From positions 62,001 through 126,000 of the forward strand of contig NZ_KQ410740.1 in the NCBI RefSeq assembly GCF_001262505.1: 64,000 nucleotides of DNA, given 5' to 3'. Below are positions 17,144 through 25,614 of this stretch, in pieces (position 1 is the stretch's first letter; the number at the start of each line of letters is the position of its first letter). The notes below the pieces were generated by a model. It had not been told where the DNA came from. It searched no databases and saw only the letters and a list, made by a program, of their open reading frames with translations. Both the position numbers and the translations under genes were made by a program. The stretch comes from Shinella sp. SUS2. GTDB taxonomy: Bacteria > Pseudomonadota > Alphaproteobacteria > Rhizobiales > Rhizobiaceae.

Positions 17144-18632
17144 GGACTTTCGCCTCCGTGCCGAAGATGGCGCCTACGAGGGTTTCGTTGCTGGTGTTGG
17201 TGGTGTCGAACGCGCCGGTGATGCGGCCGTGATGCATGGTCACGATGCGGCTTGCGCATTTCTTGAGTTCGTCGAGTTCGGATGAGACGAGGATGACGCC
17301 GACGCCCTCCTCCGCCAGACCCTTCATGATTTTGTAGATCTCGGTCTTGGTGCGGATGTCGATGCCCTTGGTGGGTTCGTCGAAGATCAGCACGCGCGGC
17401 CGCGTCGCCATCGCCCGGCCGATGATGGCCTTCTGCTGGTTGCCGCCGGAAAGCTGCGAGATGCGCTTGCCCATGCCGGATGTGCGGATGCCGTAGTCGT
17501 CGATGATCTTCTGCACCGCCTCGCGCTCGCGCCCGCCGCTGATACCGAAGGCACCTTTCGTCAGCGAGAGGATGGAGATGCCGATGTTTTCGCGCAGCGA
17601 CAGCAGCGGGAAGATGCCGTGGTGCTTGCGCTCTTCCGAGAGGTAGAGCATGCCGCCGTCGACCGAGGCGGAGGTGTCGTTGAGCGTCCACGGCTTGCCG
17701 TCGACCGTCACGCTGCCGGCCTTGGCCTTCAGAAAGCCGAAGATCGTCTGCATGACTTCCGAGCGGCCGGCGCCGACAAGCCCGGCAAAGCCGAGGATCT
17801 CGCCGCGCCGCAATTCGAAATCGACATCGTGGAAGCGTGCGCCGGAAAGGCCGCGCACCTGCATGATCGTGTCGGTGACCGGCCCTTTCGGGCGGAAATG
17901 TTCGTCGAAGGAAAGGTCCCGGCCGGACATGGCGCGGATCAGGTCCGCCTCGGCAATGTCGGCAATCCGGCCGCTTTCGATCTTCTCGCCGTTGCGCAGC
18001 ACCGTGTAGTCGTCGCCGATGGCGAAGACCTCGTCCATCTTGTGGCTGATGAAGACGATGGCGTGGTCGCGGTCGAGCAGGCCGCGGATGACCTTGAAGA
18101 CGCGGTCCACCTCGACGCGCGTCAGCGACGACGTCGGTTCGTCGAGGATAAGCACCTTCATGGCGGCATTGGTGCAGGCGCGGGCGATCTGCAAGAGCTG
18201 CTGGTCGGAGACGGAAATATTGGCGACCAGGTCGCGCGGATCGGCCTCGATGCCGAAGCGTTCGAGATAGGTCCTGGCTTCCTCGACGAGCGCATTGCGA
18301 TTGACGAGAAGGCCGCCATGCCCCGTCCTGTCGAACGGCATGAAGAGGTTTTCCGCAACGCTCATCTGCGGGAAGAGATTGAGCTCCTGCGGCACATAGG
18401 CGACGTTCTTGTAGAGGCTCGCATCCTCTGCCGGATCGCGGCCATCGATCAGCACCTGGCCACGGGACGGCCGGTCGGTGCCGGTGAGGATCTTCACGAG
18501 GGTGGATTTGCCCGCACCGTTCTCGCCGGCGAGAATATGCGTGCGGCCGAGTTCGATCGTCAGATCGACCCCGTCGAGGGCGGTCACGCCGGGAAAGTCC
18601 CGGCCAAGGCCGCGGGTTTCGAGATAAGCCAT
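17133..18632 (-). CDS. ABC sugar transporter ATP-binding protein (RbsA/MglA type, two ABC domains)
   Basis: 499 residues with two fused nucleotide-binding domains. The first has Walker [10 protein letters not shown] and Walker B LILDEPTSSL. The second has the degenerate Walker A GLVGAGRSEV, then the signature [19 protein letters not shown] and Walker B LIFDEPTKGID. This arrangement is standard for the CUT2 (ribose/galactose) class. It energises the permease that overlaps its 3' end. Confidence 0.9.
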   Translation of the reverse strand: MAYLETRGLGRDFPGVTALDGVDLTIELGRTHILAGENGAGKSTLVKILTGTDRPSRGQVLIDGRDPAEDASLYKNVAYVPQELNLFPQMSVAENLFMPFDRTGHGGLLVNRNALVEEARTYLERFGIEADPRDLVANISVSDQQLLQIARACTNAAMKVLILDEPTSSLTRVEVDRVFKVIRGLLDRDHAIVFISHKMDEVFAIGDDYTVLRNGEKIESGRIADIAEADLIRAMSGRDLSFDEHFRPKGPVTDTIMQVRGLSGARFHDVDFELRRGEILGFAGLVGAGRSEVMQTIFGFLKAKAGSVTVDGKPWTLNDTSASVDGGMLYLSEERKHHGIFPLLSLRENIGISILSLTKGAFGISGGREREAVQKIIDDYGIRTSGMGKRISQLSGGNQQKAIIGRAMATRPRVLIFDEPTKGIDIRTKTEIYKIMKGLAEEGVGVILVSSELDELKKCASRIVTMHHGRITGAFDTTNTSNETLVGAIFGTEAKVHAN

Positions 18633-18712
18633 GGGGCACCTGCGTACAGGAATGAGATGGAAAAGGCGCGGGGGAAGTGCCCCGCGCCTCGCGTCAGTCC
18701 GGTCGCGCCGGA

Positions 18713-19660
18713 TCAGCCGCCCACATTTTCCTTGGTAAGGAAGGCGTTGCCGGTGTCGAGGTAACCCGGCACCTTGGCGCCCGTCGCCTGCGCCCAGAGC
18801 AGCATGACCGACCAGTAGCCCTGGAGCTCCGGCTGCGAGGCGGACGAGCTGTCGGCCACGCCGTCGCGGATCATGTCGAGCATTTCCGGCAGGTTGTCGA
18901 GGCCGACGAGGGTGACCTGGCCCTGCTTGCCGGCTTCGACGATCGCCTGGCCGATGCCGATCGGGCCGGCGGCGTCGGATGCGACCCAGCCCTTGAGGTT
19001 CGGGTTCGCCTGCATGATGGCGGCCGCCTGCTGCTGCGCCGTCTCGATGCTGTCATTGTCGATGCCTTCGGCAACGACCTTGATGCCCGGATGTTCGGCG
19101 AAGACCTGGCGGTGGCATTCGGCGCGGATCGAGTGGTTCGGCGCGGTCGGCACGCCCTGCATGATGGCGACTTCGCCTTCGCCGCCGAGAACCTCGACCA
19201 GGCGGCGGGCCGCGATCTTGGCCTGCTCACAGAAATCGGAGCCGATATAGGGGATGGCCATGCCTTCCGGCGGGATCGAATCGAAGATCACCAGCGGGAT
19301 CTTCTGGTTCTGCGCTTCTTCGAGCGAGGCGCGGTTGCCGGACGGATCGAGCAGGTCGAGCGCCAGGCCATCGGGCTGGGTCGCAAGCGCGCTGTCGATG
19401 ATTTGGTTCTGCTGCACGACGTCAGCGGACTGCGGCGCCGAGTAGATGACCTCGACGTTGGAACCGGTCTGCGCCTTGATCGCGGCCGCGGCGGCCTGCG
19501 CGCCCTCGTTCACCTTGTCGAACCACGGATGCACGACCTTCGGCACGACGACGAAGCGGTAGCTGTCCTTCTTGACGGTTCCGGCGGCATCCTGCGCCGA
19601 GGCCGCGACGGGCAAGGCAAATGCGGCGGCGCACGCCAGCAGCATGGCAAGTTTTTTCAT
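18713..19660 (-). CDS. ABC sugar transporter periplasmic substrate-binding protein (RbsB-like)
   Basis: 315 residues with a Sec signal peptide (MKKLAMLLACAAAFALPVAA, cleavage near ASAQD). A peripla_BP_4 fold follows. A GGAGGT site at ideal spacing fixes the ATG at 19660. It is first in the leftward CUT2 operon with the DhaK-DhaL kinase at the end. The residues DFCEQAKIAARRLVEVLGGEG and VGLDNLPEMLDMIRDG are characteristic of sugar or polyol binding proteins. The ligand is unknown; the kinase suggests a short ketose or polyol (C3-C4). Confidence 0.86.
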   Translation of the reverse strand: MKKLAMLLACAAAFALPVAASAQDAAGTVKKDSYRFVVVPKVVHPWFDKVNEGAQAAAAAIKAQTGSNVEVIYSAPQSADVVQQNQIIDSALATQPDGLALDLLDPSGNRASLEEAQNQKIPLVIFDSIPPEGMAIPYIGSDFCEQAKIAARRLVEVLGGEGEVAIMQGVPTAPNHSIRAECHRQVFAEHPGIKVVAEGIDNDSIETAQQQAAAIMQANPNLKGWVASDAAGPIGIGQAIVEAGKQGQVTLVGLDNLPEMLDMIRDGVADSSSASQPELQGYWSVMLLWAQATGAKVPGYLDTGNAFLTKENVGG

Positions 19661-19754
19661 AGTGACCTCCCTTGGAGCGGGCGCAACTTCCTCCCGCCGA
19701 ATGATGGAACATGGGCTTCGTATCGAGGCTTGCTCCCAAAGCCCATGCCGAGAC

Positions 19755-19768
19755 CAATACACATGTAT
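19755..19768. promoter_or_regulatory. Dyad AATACA-N2-TGTATT upstream of the sugar ABC operon
   Basis: Perfect 6-bp inverted arms with a 2-bp centre, in an AT-rich patch about 95 bp upstream of the binding-protein start. The placement suits an operator for the SorC regulator at 13380, though no second copy was found near that gene. Confidence 0.3.
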
Positions 19769-19937
19769 TTTTTAATTTACAAGAGTTTCATCACCGCTGC
19801 GACGCCAGAAACAGGGCCCATTCATTTACGCTCGCCGACAAAGGTTGACTGCGGAACCCGGCTTTGGTTCCTCTGCGCCGACCATCCTGTCCGCCCGGCA
19901 CACCAGTTCCAGACCCAGATGCCATCGGAAAACAAAC

Positions 19938-20150
19938 ATGAAGGCGCTCGCATTGCGCGTTCCGCCCGCTGCAGTCATCGTCAGCTTGCTATCCGGGCGG
20001 GATAGGGCATGCATCTGGTGGCAACGATCGCTGCGGCCGCCATCCATTTCAAACCGCGCACATTCATCATTGGCACAGGCCCGAGGGCGACGCTTGGTCT
20101 TCTCGCTGTTGGTCTGACCTCCAATGCGCGGGTCGCTTCTGCCCGGATCG
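19938..20150 (+). pseudogene. Remnant of an isoprenylcysteine carboxyl methyltransferase-like membrane protein
   Basis: ATG at 19938 opens MKALALRVPPAAVIVSLL, the typical N terminus of bacterial ICMT-family proteins. A frameshift follows, then a second frame that resembles the next membrane segment (HLVATIAAAAIHF ... ATLGLLAVGLTSNA). The methyltransferase core is missing. The fragment leads straight into a HxlR regulator remnant, so this stretch holds decayed genes. Confidence 0.4.
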
Positions 20151-20212
20151 GCCTGTCCGACATCGGCGGCAGCTACCTTTCACCGGCGACCCTTGAGACA
20201 ATCGAGGTATGA

Positions 20213-20380
20213 CTACCGGACAAGTGGAAACATCCGGCCATCGGCACCATCTCGCAACGCATGCTCACGCTGACGCTGAAAGGCATGGAACGCGACGGGC
20301 TCAGTCGCTTGGCGATTGAAAAAGAAGCAGAAATCACCCGGGCACAGGAAGCCTTCGACCACTTGCCGGACGATTCCTGA
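20213..20380 (+). pseudogene. Remnant of a HxlR-family transcriptional regulator
   Basis: The frame beginning LPDKWKHPAIGTISQRMLTL matches the HxlR core (normally GDKW ... ISQRMLTQTLRELERDGLV), followed by KGMERDGLSR and a helix ending QEAFDHLPDDS at a TGA (20378-20380). The segment between DKWK and GTISQ is deleted and the wing (RVEYSLT) is absent. No start codon is in frame, so it is not functional. Confidence 0.5.
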
Positions 20381-20413
20381 CGGCATCTTCCGGCAGAAGG
20401 ACGTTCAACGGGC

Positions 20414-21334
20414 CTAGCTCTCCTGCTCGGCCTTGACCAGGGCCGCATATTCGCCCGCGAGATAGTCCATCAAGGCCCGCACGGAGGGGAGCAATCCACG
20501 GCGGGAGGGGAAGGCGGCGTGGATGATGCCGCTGCGCGGCGCCCATTGCGGCAGGATGTCGATGAGCCGGCCGGCCGCCAGGTCCTCCTGCACGACCATG
20601 GTCGGGAACTGGCACACGCCGATGCCGGACAGCGCGGACTGGCGGAGCGCCACCATGTCTTCCGTCACCAGGCGCGGATCGTGCGGCACGGTCGCTGTTG
20701 CGCCTTGTGGCCCTTCCAGTCGCCACTCGTGTCCGCCGGTGGAAGGTCCCCAGGATAGGCTCGGCATGGTCGTAAGATCCGCCGGAACCAGCGGCCGGGA
20801 GAAACACCCCTCCACGAGGCTGGGACTTGCGACAAGCCGCTGGGTGCTCTCGGCGAGCTTGCGGACCACGAGATCGCTGTCGCCGAGGGGCGGGAAACGC
20901 ACGCGAATGGCGATGTCGAACCCCTCCTTGATGACATCCACACGCCGGTTGGTACTTTCAAGATGCACATGGACCTGAGGGTGCCTGGCCATGAAGCGGG
21001 CGATCATCTCACCCACCTGGAAATAGATGACCGAGGACGGGCAGCTGACCTTCACCGTGCCGCGCGGTTCGGCACGCATGCGCTCGATCACCTCCTGGGC
21101 GGCCTCCGCCTCGACGACCATCGCCAAGCAATGACGATAGAACTCCTGGCCGATCTCGGTCACCACGAACTGCCGCGTGGAGCGCTGCACGAGGCGGACG
21201 CCGAGGCTTTCCTCCAGAAGGCCGATGCGGCGGCTAAGCCGTGAACGCGGCATGCCAAGCTTGCGGGCAGCGGCGGAAAAGCCGTTCTGCTCGACCACGT
21301 CAACGAAAAAACGGAAGTCGTTGAGATCTTGCAT
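20414..21334 (-). CDS. LysR-family transcriptional regulator
   Basis: 306 residues. The N-terminal LysR winged helix (DLNDFRFFVDVVEQNGFSAA then ARKLGMPRSRLSRRIGLLE) is of the AaeR/DhcR-like subgroup, followed by the effector domain (GTVKVSCPSSVIYFQVGEMI). GGAG lies just before ATG at 21334. It is divergent from the pirin operon and very likely regulates it. An 18-bp perfect palindrome lies 12 bp upstream of its start codon. Similar LysR-pirin-isochorismatase-DoxX sets respond to electrophile or redox stress in other proteobacteria. Confidence 0.88.
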   Translation of the reverse strand: MQDLNDFRFFVDVVEQNGFSAAARKLGMPRSRLSRRIGLLEESLGVRLVQRSTRQFVVTEIGQEFYRHCLAMVVEAEAAQEVIERMRAEPRGTVKVSCPSSVIYFQVGEMIARFMARHPQVHVHLESTNRRVDVIKEGFDIAIRVRFPPLGDSDLVVRKLAESTQRLVASPSLVEGCFSRPLVPADLTTMPSLSWGPSTGGHEWRLEGPQGATATVPHDPRLVTEDMVALRQSALSGIGVCQFPTMVVQEDLAAGRLIDILPQWAPRSGIIHAAFPSRRGLLPSVRALMDYLAGEYAALVKAEQES

Positions 21335-21345
21335 CTCCGCTCCAT

Positions 21346-21363
21346 TGTCCTGAATTCAGGACA
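21346..21363. promoter_or_regulatory. 18-bp perfect palindrome in the lysR-pirin promoter
   Basis: TGTCCTGAATTCAGGACA reads the same on both strands. It lies between the lysR start (21334) and the pirin start (21460), directly upstream of the lysR ribosome-binding site. This is a strong operator candidate, for the LysR protein or for another dimeric repressor; an HxlR gene that once lay nearby is now decayed. Confidence 0.55.
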
Positions 21364-21459
21364 TACTAGCACGATATTGCCGTCTACTGCCAGATTTGGT
21401 GCAGCCGTATATTGAGCTCAACAGATTGCCCAACGGCAAATCCCAAGGAGCCATATCCC

Positions 21460-22326
21460 ATGAGAAAGATCCTCGGCATCTACAGCAGCCCGGCCCAGCA
21501 CTGGGTCGGTGATGGTTTTCCGGTCCGCTCGATGCTGTCGTATGCAACGCTCGGCGAGCATGTCAGCCCGTTCCTGCATCTCGATCACGCCGGCCCGACC
21601 GCCTTCCCGCCCGCTGACCAGCCGCGTGGCGTCGGGGCCCATCCGCACCGCGGCTTCGAGACCGTGACCATCGTCTATGAGGGCGAGGTCGAACACCGCG
21701 ACTCGACCGGTGCGGGCGGCGTCATCGGACCGGGCGACGTGCAGTGGATGACCGCCGCTGCCGGCATCCTGCACGAGGAATTCCATTCACCCGCCTTCAC
21801 CCGCCAGGGCGGCACGCTCGACATGGTTCAGCTCTGGGTCAACCTGCCAGCGAAGGACAAGGATGCCACGCCCGGCTACCAGTCACTGCTCGATCGCGAC
21901 ATTCCAACCGTCATGCTTGCCGACGAGGCCGGCCGCCTGCGGGTGATCGCCGGTGCCTATCAAGGTCACAAGGGACCGGCCCGCACCTTCTCGCCGATCG
22001 ACCTGTGGGACCTCAGGCTGAACCAGGGCAAGGACGTTTCACTCGACCTGCCCGAGAGCCACACGGCCGGGCTCGTCGTGCTGCGCGGCTCCGTTCTGGT
22101 GAATGGCGCGTCGGTGGCCCGCGGCGGCCAGTTCGTGTTGCTCGACCGCAAGGGCGGCGCCTTCAGCCTCGAGGCCGAAAGCGATGCAACGGTTCTGGTG
22201 CTGAGCGGTGCGCCGCTCGGCGAGCCGGTCGCCATGCGCGGTCCCTTCGTCATGAACACGCCGGAAGAACTGCAGCAGGCTTTCGCAGATTTCCGCGCCG
22301 GCAGGTTCGGCACGATCGCCGCCTGA
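21460..22326 (+). CDS. Pirin-family protein
   Basis: 288-residue bicupin. The iron ligands of the N-terminal cupin are His61 and His63 (GAHPHRGFETVTIV) and His105 and Glu107 (AAGILHEEFHS). The C-terminal pirin_C domain follows (SHTAGLVVLRGSVLVNG). Some bacterial pirins act as quercetinases or redox sensors. AAGGAG at 21445-21450 supports ATG 21460 rather than an in-frame ATG 48 bp upstream. It is first in a run with the isochorismatase-like hydrolase and the amidohydrolase. Confidence 0.9.
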   Translation: MRKILGIYSSPAQHWVGDGFPVRSMLSYATLGEHVSPFLHLDHAGPTAFPPADQPRGVGAHPHRGFETVTIVYEGEVEHRDSTGAGGVIGPGDVQWMTAAAGILHEEFHSPAFTRQGGTLDMVQLWVNLPAKDKDATPGYQSLLDRDIPTVMLADEAGRLRVIAGAYQGHKGPARTFSPIDLWDLRLNQGKDVSLDLPESHTAGLVVLRGSVLVNGASVARGGQFVLLDRKGGAFSLEAESDATVLVLSGAPLGEPVAMRGPFVMNTPEELQQAFADFRAGRFGTIAA

Positions 22327-22422
22327 CCCCAAGCTTGCCCTCGGTGCCCTCGCCCGAGGCAAACCGGGCCGGAGATATCTCCGGTCTCCCTCCACCTGCA
22401 ACCGCAACCAAGGAGAAATGAC

Positions 22423-23103
22423 ATGAGCACTCCCGCAAACTTCAACGGCCAGCGCCCCGTCATCGATGTCGACGACGCCGTCATGCTGCTGATCGACCAC
22501 CAGAGCGGCCTGTTCCAGACCGTCGCCGACATGCCGATGCCGGTCCTGCGCAACCATGCCGCAGCGCTCGCCAAGATGGCGACGCTGTCCAAAATGCCGG
22601 TCATCACCACCGCATCCGTGCCGCAGGGCCCGAACGGCCCGCTGATCCCGGAAATCCACGAGAACGCCCCGCATGCCACGTATGTGGCCCGCAAGGGCGA
22701 GATCAACGCCTGGGACAACCCGGACTTCGTGGCCGCCGTCAAGGCGACCGGCCGAAAGACCCTGATTATCGCCGGCACGATCACCAGCGTCTGCATGGCC
22801 TTCCCTTCGATCAGCGCAGCCTATGACGGCTACAAGGTGTTCGCCGTGGTCGATGCCTCCGGCACCTATTCCAAGATGGCGCAGGAGATCACCCTGGCCC
22901 GCGTCGTGCAAGCCGGCGTCGTGCCGATGGATACGGCCGCTGTCGCCTCGGAGCTACAGAAGACATGGCACCGTGACGACGCCCAGGAATGGGCGAACAT
23001 CTACACCAAGATCTTCCCGGCCTATCAGCTGCTGATCGAGAGCTATCTCAAGGCGCAGGACGTCGAGAAGAACCACGAACAGCTCGACTCTCAGCGCGGC
23101 TGA
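22423..23103 (+). CDS. Isochorismatase-family cysteine hydrolase (YcaC-like)
   Basis: 226 residues with the family's catalytic triad Asp25 ([10 protein letters not shown]), Lys91 ([11 protein letters not shown]) and Cys124 ([11 protein letters not shown]). The cis-peptide segment is just before the Cys. Members hydrolyse small amides or esters; the YcaC group has no agreed substrate. AAGGAG precedes the ATG. Located 97 bp after pirin, probably in the same transcript. Confidence 0.88.
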   Translation: MSTPANFNGQRPVIDVDDAVMLLIDHQSGLFQTVADMPMPVLRNHAAALAKMATLSKMPVITTASVPQGPNGPLIPEIHENAPHATYVARKGEINAWDNPDFVAAVKATGRKTLIIAGTITSVCMAFPSISAAYDGYKVFAVVDASGTYSKMAQEITLARVVQAGVVPMDTAAVASELQKTWHRDDAQEWANIYTKIFPAYQLLIESYLKAQDVEKNHEQLDSQRG

Positions 23104-23186
23104 CCTCCAAGGCGGCGGGGAAACCCGCCGCCTTTCCAGCAGCATGCTTGACCGTCCCCCCACGCCATTCATCGAGGATATCGACG

Positions 23187-24884
23187 ATGATGAAATCTAT
23201 GTTCGCAGCCACAACGCTTGCCTCGGTCGGTTCAACCCTGCTTGCCGGCGCGGCTTTTGCAAACGGACCGGATCTCGTTCTCCACAACGCCACCATCCTC
23301 ACGATGGACGCCGAAAGGCCACGGGCCAGCGCGTTGGCGATCACCGGTCAGCGCATCACGGCCATCGGCGGGGAAGAGGCAATCAAGGCCCTGGCCACCG
23401 AGGGGACGCGCGTCATAGACCTTGAGGGAAAGACCGTCATCCCCGGCCTTGTCGATACGCATATCCACGCCATCAGGGGCGGCCAGACCTACACGTTCGA
23501 AACCTACTGGTATGGCGAAACGAGCCTGCCGGCGGCCCTGGAAACGCTGCGGGAAACGGCGCTTGGACGTGGCGAGAATGAATGGGTTGCCGTCGTCGGC
23601 TCCTGGCTTCCTGAGCAATTCGACGAGAAGCGAGCTCCGACCGTCACGGAGCTGACGCAATCTGTTCCGGACCATCCGGTCTACATCCAGTCCCTCTACG
23701 ACTACGCCCTCGTGAATGCCAAGGGCATGGAGGCGCTGAAACTCGACAGCGCCGACCCTGCCGTCCCGCCCGGCATTACCATCGAGCGTGGCCCGGACGG
23801 CAAGGCGACAGGCAAGCTGCTCGGACATATCGGTTCCTACAACGCCCTTTTCGCACAGATTGCGGCGCAGGATGAACCGCGCAGGAAAGCCAGTCTGCAA
23901 GCCTTCTTCACCGCGCTCAACAGCGCCGGCATGACCGGCTTCATCGATCCTTCGGCAGGGCCCGCCTCCAGCTATGAAACGCTCTTCGCTCTGCAGCGCG
24001 AAGGCAAGCTCACCATCCGCGCCGGCTACCGGATCCCAGCCATGAAGCCGGGTGAGGAAGCGCAATGGTTTCGTGACGTCATGGCGTTCCGCCAACCGCA
24101 TTATGAGGCAGGTCTCGTCAGCTTCGTCGGCATCGGCGAATCCATCGTCGCCGCCATGAACGACGGCGTGCAGATGGGGCCGGGCTTTGCCCCGTCGAAG
24201 GAGGCCAGAGATGCGCTCCGGACCGTCGCGGAGTTTGCTGCCGAACGGCATATTCCACTGGAAATACATGCCTATACCGACGATGCCGCAGGCGCGATCC
24301 TCGACGTTTTCGAGGGTGTCGACAAAAACCATCCGCTGAAGGACCTGCGCTGGGCCATAGCCCACCTCAACACCGGCTCGGAGCGTACGCTGGACCGAAT
24401 GAAGGCGCTCGGTCTGTCCTTCACGGTCCAGATGGGACCCTACTTCGAGGGCCCGGCCATCCGGGAGGCGAATGGCGAAGCGGTCGCGGCCAGCTCGCCA
24501 CCGACACGCGGGGCTCTCGATCGGGGCATCCTCGTCGCCGGCGGTACGGATTCAACACGCATCGGCGTCTTCGGCGTCTGGCAGGCCATCGAATATCACG
24601 TGACCGGCCGGTCGCTGGGCGGCGCCATCCAGAAACCGGAGCGCCAGCGTCTCTCGCGGGAGGAGGCCCTGCAGCTCTACACGCGGAACGCGGCCTGGAT
24701 CGGTTTTGCAGAGCAGCAACGGGGCGTGCTTGCCGAGGCAAAGTTGGCAGATCTTGCGGTGCTCGACAAACCGTTCCTCGGCATGCCGGCGGAGGAGATC
24801 GACACCATCCGCTCTCTGCTGACCATCGTCGATGGCGAGGTCGTACACGACCGCCTCGCCGCCTCGCCGGCTAACGCTCGATAA
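23187..24884 (+). CDS. Exported metal-dependent amidohydrolase (YtcJ-like, amidohydrolase_3)
   Basis: 565 residues with a signal peptide (MMKSMFAATTLASVGSTLLA, cleavage near AFANG). The amidohydrolase TIM barrel keeps the DTHIH metal motif (about residue 90), a conserved His in LEIHAYTDDA, and GGTDSTRIGVFGVWQAI near the C terminus. Family members act on formamides, hydantoin-like or other cyclic amides in the periplasm. The substrate is unknown. ATG at 23187 was chosen because it begins the signal peptide; the open frame upstream overlaps the isochorismatase gene. Confidence 0.85.
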   Translation: MMKSMFAATTLASVGSTLLAGAAFANGPDLVLHNATILTMDAERPRASALAITGQRITAIGGEEAIKALATEGTRVIDLEGKTVIPGLVDTHIHAIRGGQTYTFETYWYGETSLPAALETLRETALGRGENEWVAVVGSWLPEQFDEKRAPTVTELTQSVPDHPVYIQSLYDYALVNAKGMEALKLDSADPAVPPGITIERGPDGKATGKLLGHIGSYNALFAQIAAQDEPRRKASLQAFFTALNSAGMTGFIDPSAGPASSYETLFALQREGKLTIRAGYRIPAMKPGEEAQWFRDVMAFRQPHYEAGLVSFVGIGESIVAAMNDGVQMGPGFAPSKEARDALRTVAEFAAERHIPLEIHAYTDDAAGAILDVFEGVDKNHPLKDLRWAIAHLNTGSERTLDRMKALGLSFTVQMGPYFEGPAIREANGEAVAASSPPTRGALDRGILVAGGTDSTRIGVFGVWQAIEYHVTGRSLGGAIQKPERQRLSREEALQLYTRNAAWIGFAEQQRGVLAEAKLADLAVLDKPFLGMPAEEIDTIRSLLTIVDGEVVHDRLAASPANAR

Positions 24885-24966
24885 CTGGAACTGACGAGCG
24901 GCAGATTGGTCGATGGGAACCCTTGTCAAAGTCCTCGGACCTCAATCGAAACACATATGAGAGACC

Positions 24967-25410
24967 ATGCTCGAAGATTCAAAGACTCCGCTGATCATTC
25001 AACCGCTCGCAACGCTTTACCGCAACCTGACGCCGCTCGGCTACACGGTGCTGCGCACGATTGCAGGCGCTATGATTGCCACCTTCGGCGCCTCAAAGCT
25101 ATTCACCGAAGACGGCGCGCAGATGGATATCGACATCATCCGGCAAATCGGCTTCGAGCCAGCTGAGATCTGGGCCTCCTTCGTCATCTGGCTTGAATTT
25201 CTAGGCGGCATTGCGATTGCGATCGGCTTACTGACCCGTCCTTTTGCGGCAATGTTCGTCGGACTGTTTGGCGTGATCCTCATCACCGTCATGATCCCTC
25301 GGGGTGTGAACTATCAGTTGTTCGCCCTGTGGTTTGCCGCCTTTTTCTATATCGCCCTGAGGGGTGGCGGCGGGATGTCACTCGACCGGCTGATAGGCCG
25401 CGAACTCTGA
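24967..25410 (+). CDS. DoxX-family membrane protein
   Basis: 147 residues with four predicted transmembrane helices (TVLRTIAGAMIATFGASKLF, ASFVIWLEFLGGIAIAIGLL, PFAAMFVGLFGVILITVMI, LFALWFAAFFYIALRG), the DoxX/SURF4-type layout. DoxX proteins are often linked to oxidative-stress loci, matching pirin upstream. 25411-25614 downstream, between this gene and the convergent exporter, holds nothing recognisable. Confidence 0.82.
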   Translation: MLEDSKTPLIIQPLATLYRNLTPLGYTVLRTIAGAMIATFGASKLFTEDGAQMDIDIIRQIGFEPAEIWASFVIWLEFLGGIAIAIGLLTRPFAAMFVGLFGVILITVMIPRGVNYQLFALWFAAFFYIALRGGGGMSLDRLIGREL

Positions 25411-25614
25411 CCGCGCGCCATCGACAGCCGGTCGGCTCCCTGGCGATCTGGTCGCGATGGACGCACCCGGTTATCTATAGACACATCCTGCCCATCGGAA
25501 CGACACAGGCCACTGAGCCGACCAGGCATAGAAAATCTTGCTTCATACATCGTCAGGCGCCCGATACGAACTATGGTGGAGGCGACCTGATACTTTCCGT
25601 CTCTATGCGCGGGC

